Shown here: in pieces, positions 6,799 through 12,105 of the stretch
Layout of the letters: each line of letters starts with the position of its first letter
Position numbering within the stretch: the stretch's first letter is position 1
Assembly: GCA_045613585.1 (NCBI GenBank)
Contig: JAZLBG010000137.1
Location: forward strand, 1 to 12,105
Length of the DNA: 12,105 bases
Source of the DNA: Fimenecus sp045613585
Lineage (GTDB): Bacteria; Bacillota; Clostridia; Oscillospirales; Acutalibacteraceae
Reading direction: 5' to 3'
The notes under the pieces: generated by a model
What the model was told of the DNA's origin: nothing
Database searches by the model: none
What the model saw: the letters and a program-made list of their open reading frames with translations, nothing else
Position numbers and translations under genes: made by a program

Positions 6799-8051
6799 TT
6801 TGAAATGTTTCCTTTAACTTTCTTTAACAACTTATAAACATCATAGAATGGACCTGTTTTAAGCTCAAACTGACCAATATATTCAGTAACATTTGGCTTG
6901 AACCCTTTTTTGAATTCGTAAATTCCATAGTATTCATTTTCTGGGTTAAAATCACCTGAAATACCATAGAAATTGCAATATTCAAATCCCTCTTTATAAG
7001 CCTCTTTAATGTGATGTTCATACATTAAGTATTTAGGAGTAAACTGACGATATTCCATTAATACGCCACTTGAAAGTGTAAGATATTCATTACCACTACG
7101 AAGTGAAAGAAGACAGCCAATTGCTTTGCCATTGGGATTTTCTTTCTTGAATTGTTCAGCTTTTTCTAATTCTTTTTCGTATTTCGCAACTTGTCTTTCT
7201 GTTTCTTCTTTCTGGTTAAGAAGTCTGTCGCCAGCAGTAAGTTTTTCTAACTTCGCTAATACGCTATCATAATTCTTTTTAGCGTTATCAAGTAAACCTT
7301 TTGTGTGTTCATAATAAATATCAGGGTAAAGAAAAGCAACATAAATAGTCATAAGGTCTTTCATGTGCTTATACATTTTTTGATAATAATTTAAACTTCT
7401 ATAGAAGAAATTACGACGCTTTGAAGTAGTTTCAAAAATTTCTGCCATAACCTCTAAGTCTTCAATAGTGCCTTCTTTAACAATAAGACCCTTTTTCACA
7501 CAAGAATTAATATTTTTACGAGTTTGCTTTGAGAATTTAGCTTTTTTGGTTTCGTAATCTTCGTCAAGTTTCATATGGCAACACCATCTTACTTGTAAAG
7601 CATCAAGATAAATGTTGAAACCAAAGTGTTTGTAGCCTAATTCAAGAAGATTATTTACAGCCTCGTCATTGGGGTGGTCGTCTTCCATAATTTCACCATC
7701 AGATGTGCGCATTCTGTAAAGAACATTAGGGTCGATGGTGAGCATAAATCCACCTTGACTCTTAATGTATTTCTTTAATTCTTCTGTAAAAAAGCTAAGT
7801 AATTCTTTATTGTTATAGTCAACAATAAGACCACGTGGAGCATAAAACTGACTTTGACCTAAAATGGTTTTATCTTGTAAAATCATTGAACCTGCAACAA
7901 GAACGCCATCTTGCTTAACACCAACGAAATGAACTTTACTTCCATATTCTTTTTTAAGTTCAGATAATTCCACACTTTGCATAAAAGATGCTTGTGGATG
8001 ATTTTTCCAAAACTCACGGTATTCATCTGCTGTTAAAACACAGAAATTCAT
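6795..8051 (-). CDS. FemXAB-family aminoacyltransferase, first paralogue
   Basis: A 418-residue FemXAB protein and the first gene of the minus-strand operon. Marks are HPQASFMQSVELSELKKEYG (18-37), YAPRGLIVDY (70-79), the basic KFSKQTRKNINSC (172-184), a long charged coiled-coil arm (about 245-305), and the C-terminal NFYGISGDFNPENEYYGIYE followed by FKKGFKPNVTEYIGQFEL. The family transfers amino acids from charged tRNA to the peptidoglycan stem peptide; first-acting members (FemX-like) use unmodified lipid II. Being first in the operon might fit that role, but gene order is weak evidence. The start is secure: AAGGTGA (minus strand, 8062-8056) lies 4 bases before the ATG. A consensus promoter lies at 8140-8112. 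The three copies are clearly diverged, so the triplication is old rather than a recent duplication or an assembly artefact. Confidence 0.92.
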   Translation of the reverse strand: MNFCVLTADEYREFWKNHPQASFMQSVELSELKKEYGSKVHFVGVKQDGVLVAGSMILQDKTILGQSQFYAPRGLIVDYNNKELLSFFTEELKKYIKSQGGFMLTIDPNVLYRMRTSDGEIMEDDHPNDEAVNNLLELGYKHFGFNIYLDALQVRWCCHMKLDEDYETKKAKFSKQTRKNINSCVKKGLIVKEGTIEDLEVMAEIFETTSKRRNFFYRSLNYYQKMYKHMKDLMTIYVAFLYPDIYYEHTKGLLDNAKKNYDSVLAKLEKLTAGDRLLNQKEETERQVAKYEKELEKAEQFKKENPNGKAIGCLLSLRSGNEYLTLSSGVLMEYRQFTPKYLMYEHHIKEAYKEGFEYCNFYGISGDFNPENEYYGIYEFKKGFKPNVTEYIGQFELKTGPFYDVYKLLKKVKGNISK

Positions 8052-8111
8052 TAAATCACCTTAATTTAAATGTTGAAAAATAAAAAACAACAGTAATATT
8101 ATCAACTAAAA

Positions 8112-8140
8112 ATTTTATCATATTACCCACATTTTGTCAA
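8112..8140 (-). promoter_or_regulatory. Sigma-A promoter of the fem operon
   Basis: On the minus strand, TTGACA (8140-8135), a 17-bp spacer and TAAAAT (8117-8112). The leader to the first ATG is about 55 bases and shows no strong structure. Confidence 0.82.
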
Positions 8141-8170
8141 TGAAACAAAAGGTAATGAAAAAGCAAAATA

Positions 8171-8207
8171 AAAACAAAAAAGACCTGCTATTGCAAGTCT
8201 TTTTTTG
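8171..8207. terminator. Bidirectional terminator hairpin upstream of the fem promoter
   Basis: AAAGACCTGC (to 8189) and GCAAGTCTTT (from 8193) pair with one mismatch around loop TATT. A run of T flanks the stem on the plus strand and a run of A (T on the minus strand) on the other side, so it can work in both directions. On the minus strand it would stop read-through from the tRNAs and hairpin array into the fem promoter. Its GC-TATT-GC core matches the tRNA terminator at 8360-8390. Confidence 0.72.
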
Positions 8208-8235
8208 TATGAATGACAATAACGGATTGATTTTT

Positions 8236-8358
8236 CATCACGGCAAAGCCGTGTATATCATCATTGCGAAATCTTATGCACACTTCGTGTGATGATATAC
8301 ACCTTCGGTGATGATATGCAGCTTGACGGCTGATGATATGCCATTGCTTTTGCAATGG
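8236..8358. repeat. Array of small hairpins punctuated by TGATGATAT(A/G)C
   Basis: The non-coding stretch 8052-8394 holds, besides the fem promoter and two terminators, this dense array. The hairpins are CACGGC/GCCGTG (8239-8253), CACAC/GTGTG (8279-8291, loop TTC), CACC/GGTG (8300-8310, loop TTC), CAGC/GCTG (8319-8332) and CCATTGC/GCAATGG (8341-8358). Between them recurs TGATGATAT(A/G)C at 8290, 8309 and 8331, at 19- and 22-base steps, with an inverted copy TATATCATCA at 8254-8263. GTGTATATCATCA (8251-8263) also pairs perfectly, over 13 bases, with TGATGATATACAC (8290-8302). Stem sequences differ between units while pairing is kept. One unit (about 8264-8278) looks degenerate. There is no coding potential, and the function is unknown. 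Confidence 0.75.
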
Positions 8359-8359
8359 A

Positions 8360-8390
8360 TAAAAAAACAGACAAGCTATTGCTTGTCCGT
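8360..8390 (-). terminator. Rho-independent terminator of the tRNA operon
   Basis: On the minus strand, ACGGACAAGC and GCTTGTCTGT (plus 8381-8390 and 8367-8376, one G-U) pair around loop AATA, followed by seven T. It begins 5 bases after the encoded CCA of tRNA-Tyr. Confidence 0.88.
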
Positions 8391-8394
8391 TTTT

Positions 8395-8479
<85 letters not shown>

Positions 8480-8498
8480 ATATTCAATTACAAAAAAA

Positions 8499-8574
8499 TG
8501 GAGCTGGTGGACGGACTCGAACCCCCGACCTGCTGATTACAAATCAGCTGCTCTACCAACTGAGCTACACCAGC
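8499..8574 (-). tRNA. tRNA-Thr (TGT)
   Basis: A 76-base tRNA with encoded CCA (plus 8499-8501). The acceptor is GCTGGTG/CACCAGC, the D arm GCTC/GAGC, and the anticodon stem GCTGA/TCAGC with loop TTTGTAA, giving anticodon TGT. The T arm reads GGGGG-TTCGAGT-CCGTC, which has a G-U pair and a central G-G mismatch (plus 8524 against 8512). Everything else is canonical. It is the first gene of the operon, 19 bases before tRNA-Tyr. Confidence 0.95.
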
Positions 8575-8590
8575 GTCTCAACGCTCGAAT

Positions 8591-8619
8591 ATAATAACAT
8601 ACGATTTCAATTAAGTCAA
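8591..8619 (-). promoter_or_regulatory. Promoter of the tRNA-Thr/tRNA-Tyr operon
   Basis: On the minus strand, TTGACT (8619-8614), a 17-bp spacer and TATTAT (8596-8591). The start would be near 8584, about 10 bases before the mature 5' end of tRNA-Thr. It is divergent from the promoter at 8668-8696. Confidence 0.82.
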
Positions 8620-8667
8620 TACCTTTTTTGAAACTTTTTTAATTTTTTTGTCAAAATTTTTATTATC

Positions 8668-8696
8668 TTGATTTTGCACATTTTTTACACTAAAAT
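8668..8696 (+). promoter_or_regulatory. Promoter of the isomerase-like gene
   Basis: TTGATT (8668-8673), a 17-bp spacer and TAAAAT (8691-8696). The same two hexamers with the same spacer occur in front of hisH. The flanking DNA is very AT-rich, so a chance match is possible. Confidence 0.6.
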
Positions 8697-8733
8697 ATGG
8701 ATGGTAAATATTAAGTGAGTTGAGGTGAATTAT

Positions 8734-9588
8734 ATGAAAATCTCTACTGAAATAGATTCTATTGCATTACAGATAGGTGAAGAAAAAGCAGTTGAACTTG
8801 TAGCAAAAACTGGTTTCGACGCTTGGGATTTCTCTCTTTTTCAAATGTGCGAAAATGAAAACGGCATTTTAGTGCCAACCAAACACCCAACTGCGCAAAG
8901 TTATTATCTTAATTTTGCGCGAAAACTTAAGCGGATTGGTTTAGATAACGGTATTATCTGTAACCAAGGTCATGCACCATTTCCAAGCTCGCTAAAAAGT
9001 CTTGATTATCTTAAACGAGCAGTTGAATGTGTTGCAGAAGCAGGGGGTAGCATCTGTATTATTCATCCTATGAATGACGGAACACCAGAAGAGAATGCCC
9101 AAATGTATTTTGAACTTCTGCCATTTGCCAAAGAACATAATGTGAAAATCGCAACCGAAAATATGTGGAATTGGTATGAAAATGACGAGCATTCATCCTT
9201 TGCTGCTTGCGCTACACCAGAAAGTTTTAACGCCCACCTTGATGCAGTGAATGACGATTTTTTTGTAGCTTGTCTTGATATAGGGCATGCCGAAATGAAA
9301 GGTAGCAATACTACAGCGGTTGAAATGATTAAAGCATTGGGTAATCGCCTTAAGGCATTGCATATTCACGATAACGATAAACTTCACGATTCTCATCAAC
9401 CACCATTTTCAATGAATATTGACTTTGTGCCAATCGTAAAGGCGTTAAAAGAAATTAACTACGATGGCTATTTTACTCTTGAAGCAAGTTATTATATTGA
9501 AAATCTTAAAAATCCCGATGTTCCAGAATGCGTAAAAGTTCTTTATGATTCAGCAAAACGCCTTGCTGATATGTTTGAGAATATGTAA
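8734..9588 (+). CDS. Sugar-phosphate isomerase/epimerase-like TIM barrel
   Basis: A 284-residue protein of the xylose-isomerase-like TIM-barrel superfamily (AP endonuclease 2 fold), of usual length. Likely divalent-metal ligands, one per strand end, are E142 in ATENM, D182 and H185 in CLDIGHAEM, H210/H212 in LHIHDND, and E250 in TLEAS; H221 may also contribute. Members isomerise or epimerise small sugars and their derivatives (hydroxypyruvate isomerase, tagatose or psicose epimerases, inosose isomerase), so the substrate stays open. GAGGTG (8722-8727) fixes the ATG at 8734; the GTG at 8725 lies inside that binding site. It is a monocistronic gene facing a NagD-like phosphatase and sharing a terminator with it. 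Both could act on phosphorylated sugars, but convergence is not evidence of a joint pathway. Confidence 0.85.
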   Translation: MKISTEIDSIALQIGEEKAVELVAKTGFDAWDFSLFQMCENENGILVPTKHPTAQSYYLNFARKLKRIGLDNGIICNQGHAPFPSSLKSLDYLKRAVECVAEAGGSICIIHPMNDGTPEENAQMYFELLPFAKEHNVKIATENMWNWYENDEHSSFAACATPESFNAHLDAVNDDFFVACLDIGHAEMKGSNTTAVEMIKALGNRLKALHIHDNDKLHDSHQPPFSMNIDFVPIVKALKEINYDGYFTLEASYYIENLKNPDVPECVKVLYDSAKRLADMFENM

Positions 9589-9594
9589 ATAAAA

Positions 9595-9628
9595 ATGACC
9601 TTGCAACTTACAAGGTCATTAATTTTTG
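9595..9628. terminator. Bidirectional terminator between convergent genes
   Basis: ATGACCTTG (9595-9603) and CAAGGTCAT (9611-9619) form a perfect 9-bp stem. TAATTTTT follows on the plus strand, and TTTTATTT follows on the minus strand after the phosphatase stop. Confidence 0.85.
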
Positions 9629-9636
9629 CTATTAGA

Positions 9637-10410
9637 TTACTTTAATATTTCTCCCACATTTTCTAAAATGTATTTAGGTCTGTATGGGAACATATCAATA
9701 GTTTCCATTGATGTAACACCGCTTAAAACAAGTACTGTGTCAACATTTGACTCGATACCTGAGATAATGTCAGTGTCCATTCTGTCGCCAATAAATGCAA
9801 TTTCCTCACTGTGGCAACCGAGTTTGTTAAGACCGTGACGAATCATAACAGGGTTTGGTTTGCCAACGAAATACGCTTTTTTACCTGTTGCAATTTCAAT
9901 AGGAGCAATAAGTGAGCCTGTTGCAGGCATAATGCCCTTTTCAGTAGGACCTGTAATATCAGGGTTTGTGCCAATAAGTTTTGCACCCTTAAGCACCAAT
10001 TCAATAGCCTTTTCGATTTTTTCAAAACTATATGTTCTTGTTTCGCCAACAACTACATAATCAGGGTTTACATCATTCATATAAATTCCTTGGTCGTAAA
10101 GTGCTTTTGAGAGAGCGCCTTCGCCAATAACATAAGCAGTGCAACCAGGCTTTTGATTACTTAAAAAAGCGGCAGTAGCCATAGCACTTGTATAGAAGTG
10201 GTCAGCAGATACTTTAAGACCCATTCTTTCAAGTTTCATACTTAATTCGTGTGGTGTTTTTTCAGGACTATTTGTAAGAAAAACGAATTTTTTATCATTA
10301 TCAATCATCCAGTTTACAAATTCTGCAACACCAGGAAGAATTTTATTGCCATGATATATAACACCGTCCATATCACTGATAAAGCCTTTTTTATTCAAAA
10401 GATTATTCAT
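9637..10410 (-). CDS. HAD-IIA (NagD-like) phosphatase
   Basis: A 257-residue HAD-superfamily hydrolase of subfamily IIA, the NagD/p-nitrophenyl phosphatase group, of typical length. Motif I is DMDGVIY (nucleophile D13, acid/base D15), motif II is FLTNS (T46/N47), motif III is the lysine of VGKPNP (K184), and motif IV is GDRMDTDI (D209, D214). The large cap (about 70-175) between motifs II and III is the class IIA arrangement. Such enzymes remove phosphate from nucleotides or sugar phosphates in the cytoplasm; the substrate is not evident. GGAGGT (minus strand, 10422-10417), 6 bases upstream, fixes the ATG at 10410. The frame is open back to 10473, but that upstream ATG overlaps the -35 box and has no binding site. 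Confidence 0.9.
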   Translation of the reverse strand: MNNLLNKKGFISDMDGVIYHGNKILPGVAEFVNWMIDNDKKFVFLTNSPEKTPHELSMKLERMGLKVSADHFYTSAMATAAFLSNQKPGCTAYVIGEGALSKALYDQGIYMNDVNPDYVVVGETRTYSFEKIEKAIELVLKGAKLIGTNPDITGPTEKGIMPATGSLIAPIEIATGKKAYFVGKPNPVMIRHGLNKLGCHSEEIAFIGDRMDTDIISGIESNVDTVLVLSGVTSMETIDMFPYRPKYILENVGEILK

Positions 10411-10444
10411 AAGTTTACCTCCGTTAAGGATTACCTTATTTGTA

Positions 10445-10473
10445 ATTCTAATGCAAAAAATATCAAAAGTCAA
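10445..10473 (-). promoter_or_regulatory. Promoter of the HAD phosphatase
   Basis: On the minus strand, TTGACT (10473-10468), a 17-bp spacer and TAGAAT (10450-10445). It gives a leader of about 28 bases and is divergent from the hisH promoter. Confidence 0.75.
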
Positions 10474-10491
10474 TAAAACGATTATATACTA

Positions 10492-10520
10492 TTGATTATC
10501 TTATTATAATTTGTTAAAAT
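10492..10520 (+). promoter_or_regulatory. Promoter of hisH-hisF
   Basis: TTGATT (10492-10497), a 17-bp spacer and TAAAAT (10515-10520). A TATAAT at 10505-10510 lacks a good -35 partner. The leader to the start at 10551 would be about 24 bases, too short for a T-box or a histidine attenuator. Confidence 0.65.
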
Positions 10521-10550
10521 ATCAATAATATTTTTTAAGGAATGACACAA

Positions 10551-11174
10551 ATGATTGCTATAATCGACTATGGCGCAGGTAATCTTCAAAGTGTAAAAAA
10601 AGCCTTTGATTTTATTGGCGCAGAAAGTGTAATAACAGATAATCCTGAAATAATCAACGCTTGCGATAGAATTTTGCTTCCAGGTGTTGGCTCATTCGGT
10701 GATGCTATGGACTCAATGGCTAAAAGCGGACTCGTTGAAACTATTAAACAAAATGCTTTAAGTGGAAAACCATTTTTAGGTATCTGTTTAGGACTTCAAC
10801 TTCTTTTTGAAGAGTCAGAAGAATCACCTGGGGTTAAAGGTCTTGGTATTTTCAAAGGTAAAATCAAAAAGTTTTCACCTGATATGGGTCTTAAAATCCC
10901 TCATATTGGTTGGAATTCTCTTAAAATTAAGCAAAATGATACCCTTTTTAAAGATATTCCTGAAAACAGTTATGTTTATTTTGTTCATTCCTATTATCTT
11001 CACGCAGAAGATGAAAATGATATTGCAACTGTAACAAACTACGGTATTGATTTTCATTCTGCAGTGGGAAAAAACAATATTTTTGCAACACAGTTCCACC
11101 CTGAAAAATCAGGTGATGTTGGTTTGCAGATTTTAAGAAATTTCGCATCAATGGAGGTTAATAATGTACGCTAA
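10551..11174 (+). CDS. hisH: Imidazole glycerol phosphate synthase, glutaminase subunit
   Basis: A 207-residue class I glutamine amidotransferase. It hydrolyses glutamine and channels ammonia to HisF, which makes imidazole glycerol phosphate and AICAR in histidine biosynthesis. Visible motifs are IDYGAGNLQSV (5-15), LPGVGSFGDAM (43-53, oxyanion-hole region), LGICLGLQLLFEESEE (76-91, nucleophile C79), PHIGWN (117-122), YFVHSYY (143-149) and FATQFHPEKSGD (178-189, H183 and E185), a complete Cys-His-Glu triad. The start is taken as ATG 10551, because AAGGA (10537-10541) directly touches the in-frame ATG at 10542 but sits 9 bases from 10551. It overlaps hisF by 11 bp, so the two subunits are translationally coupled. 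No other his genes lie in the window. Confidence 0.95.
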   Translation: MIAIIDYGAGNLQSVKKAFDFIGAESVITDNPEIINACDRILLPGVGSFGDAMDSMAKSGLVETIKQNALSGKPFLGICLGLQLLFEESEESPGVKGLGIFKGKIKKFSPDMGLKIPHIGWNSLKIKQNDTLFKDIPENSYVYFVHSYYLHAEDENDIATVTNYGIDFHSAVGKNNIFATQFHPEKSGDVGLQILRNFASMEVNNVR

Positions 11175-11919
11175 AAGAATTATACCTTGTCTTGATGTTA
11201 AAAACGGACGTGTCGTAAAAGGCGTAAGTTTTGTAAATATACGTGATGCAGGTGACCCTGTACAGTGTGCTATTGAATACAATAAAAAAGGCGCAGACGA
11301 ATTAGTGCTTCTCGATATTACTGCTACTCACGAGGGTAGAGGTACAATGCTTGAAATTGTTCGTCAGGTTGCCGATAATATCTTTATTCCATTCACTGTA
11401 GGTGGCGGAATTCGTACTGTTGACGATTTTAAAGAACTACTCCGTGCAGGCGCTGACAAAATTTCAGTAAATTCTGCCGCTGTGAGAAATCCAAACCTTA
11501 TTAATGAGGCTGCATATAAATTTGGTAGCCAGTGTGTAGTTTGCGCTATTGATGCTAAATGTAACGATAAGGGTTGGGAAGTTTATCTAAATGGTGGACG
11601 AATTCCAACTGGTATTGATGCCGTTAAATGGGCAGAAGAAGCAGTTAAAAGGGGAGCAGGAGAAATTCTCCTTACAAGTATGGATTGTGACGGGCAAAAA
11701 CAAGGCTATGACAATAACCTTAATCGTGCAGTTTCCGAATGTGTAGGTGTGCCTGTAATTGCATCAGGTGGCGCAGGTGCAAAATCCCATTTTCTTGATG
11801 CTTTTAATGATGGTAAAGCCGATGCAGTACTAGCCGCATCACTTTTCCACTTTAACGAAATTCCTATTCTGGACTTAAAACACTATCTCAAAGACAACGG
11901 AATATCAGTTCGCTTATAA
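11164..11919 (+). CDS. hisF: Imidazole glycerol phosphate synthase, cyclase subunit
   Basis: A 251-residue (beta/alpha)8 barrel of normal length. Catalytic Asp11 sits in RIIPCLDVKNGRVVKGVSF (5-23) and Asp130 in VVCAIDAK (125-132). Phosphate-binding loops are TVGGGIRT (78-85) and the C-terminal half repeat ending in ASGGAGA. With HisH it converts PRFAR and ammonia into imidazole glycerol phosphate plus AICAR. GGAGG (11153-11157) within the end of hisH precedes the ATG at 11164. It is followed by a strong terminator, so this is a closed two-gene unit. Related HisH/HisF pairs serve in sugar amidation together with a WbpG/PseA-type protein, but none is nearby and both proteins look like standard histidine enzymes. 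Confidence 0.96.
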   Translation: MYAKRIIPCLDVKNGRVVKGVSFVNIRDAGDPVQCAIEYNKKGADELVLLDITATHEGRGTMLEIVRQVADNIFIPFTVGGGIRTVDDFKELLRAGADKISVNSAAVRNPNLINEAAYKFGSQCVVCAIDAKCNDKGWEVYLNGGRIPTGIDAVKWAEEAVKRGAGEILLTSMDCDGQKQGYDNNLNRAVSECVGVPVIASGGAGAKSHFLDAFNDGKADAVLAASLFHFNEIPILDLKHYLKDNGISVRL

Positions 11920-11927
11920 TAAAACAA

Positions 11928-11955
11928 GGTGGGAGTTTACTCCCACCATTTTTTG
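11928..11955 (+). terminator. Rho-independent terminator of hisHF
   Basis: GGTGGGAGT (11928-11936) pairs with ACTCCCACC (11939-11947), followed by ATTTTTTG. It starts 8 bases after the hisF stop codon. Confidence 0.9.
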
Positions 11956-11958
11956 TGT

Positions 11959-11973
11959 AAATTGGAGTTTGTC
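11959..11973 (+). repeat. Outer inverted-repeat arm, left side of right element copy
   Basis: AAATTGGAGTTTGTC is the reverse complement, with one mismatch, of 126-140. It lies 25 bases before the right element copy, on the side opposite to where its partner lies relative to the left copy. Confidence 0.5.
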
Positions 11974-11998
11974 TAACTGTTTTATATGCGTTTTCTCG

Positions 11999-12105
11999 GC
12001 TCCCCTAAAAGGGGAGCTGTCGAGCGAATGCGAGACTGAGGGGTTTGTTTTGTTGGGAGTATAACCCCTCTGTCACTTCGTGACATCTCCCCTTTCAGGG
12101 GAGAC
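11999..12105. repeat. Palindromic MITE/REP-like dispersed repeat, right copy
   Basis: This copy is identical over all 107 bases to 1-107 and in the same orientation; it ends exactly at the last base of the window. Its left border is visible: GCTCCCC follows TTTTCTCG, and no obvious target duplication can be tested because the other side is cut off. It lies in intergenic DNA 44 bases after the hisHF terminator. Confidence 0.85.

Noticed and set aside
8236..8358. Reading the TGATGATAT array as a small CRISPR
   Set aside because: The constant part is only about 11 bases, the inserts are self-complementary and short, one repeat is inverted, and no cas gene is present.
10410..10473. Upstream start for the HAD phosphatase
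   Set aside because: The extra 21 residues have no binding site and cover the promoter; GGAGGT points to 10410, where the HAD domain begins.
10551..11919. HisH/HisF as a sugar-amidation (PseA/WbpG-type) pair
   Set aside because: No WbpG/PseA or nonulosonate genes are nearby, and both proteins carry all standard histidine-pathway residues.

Overview
This is an AT-rich window of Gram-positive, clostridial character. The closest feel is a gut Oscillospirales/Ruminococcaceae-type Firmicute; this is inferred from gene content and style, not from a search. The support is AGGAGG-type ribosome binding sites, consensus sigma-A promoters with 16-17 bp spacers, a Bacillus/Clostridium-type (GSI-alpha) glutamine synthetase, FemXAB peptidoglycan-bridge enzymes, an SdpR/SdpI pair, and tRNAs with encoded CCA. 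It reads as ordinary chromosome: there are no transposase, phage, plasmid replication or CRISPR genes.

Layout, left to right. (1) 1-107 is a palindromic dispersed repeat. The same 107 bases occur in the same orientation at 11999-12105, so the window begins and ends in the same element. (2) 162-1133 is a self-regulated sdpR-sdpI operon with a textbook promoter and a 24-bp palindromic operator. (3) 1205-2611 is monocistronic glnA. (4) 2656-4233 holds a GtrA-like small membrane protein, a terminator-like hairpin, then a four-TM membrane protein I do not recognise. (5) 8140-4268, minus strand, is one operon of three tandem FemXAB paralogues, the largest block here. (6) 8171-8390 is a non-coding array of small hairpins separated by a recurring TGATGATAT motif and enclosed by two look-alike terminator hairpins. 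(7) 8619-8395, minus strand, is a tRNA-Thr/tRNA-Tyr operon. (8) 8668-9588 is a sugar-phosphate isomerase/epimerase-like TIM barrel, convergent with a NagD-like HAD phosphatase (10410-9637, minus). (9) 10492-11919 is a hisH-hisF pair encoding the two subunits of imidazole glycerol phosphate synthase.

Functional themes. Nitrogen and amino-acid metabolism are represented by glnA, which makes glutamine, and hisHF, which consumes it. The cell envelope is represented by three Fem ligases, the GtrA-like protein, the unknown membrane protein and SdpI. Nearly every unit has its own promoter and terminator, so these are neighbours rather than one pathway.

I see no convincing new protein system. The signals most worth a second look are non-coding: the hairpin array at 8236-8358, and the terminal repeats with their outer inverted repeats. 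Among proteins, the three diverged Fem paralogues, one with a cysteine cluster, and the unknown protein at 3346-4233 stand out.
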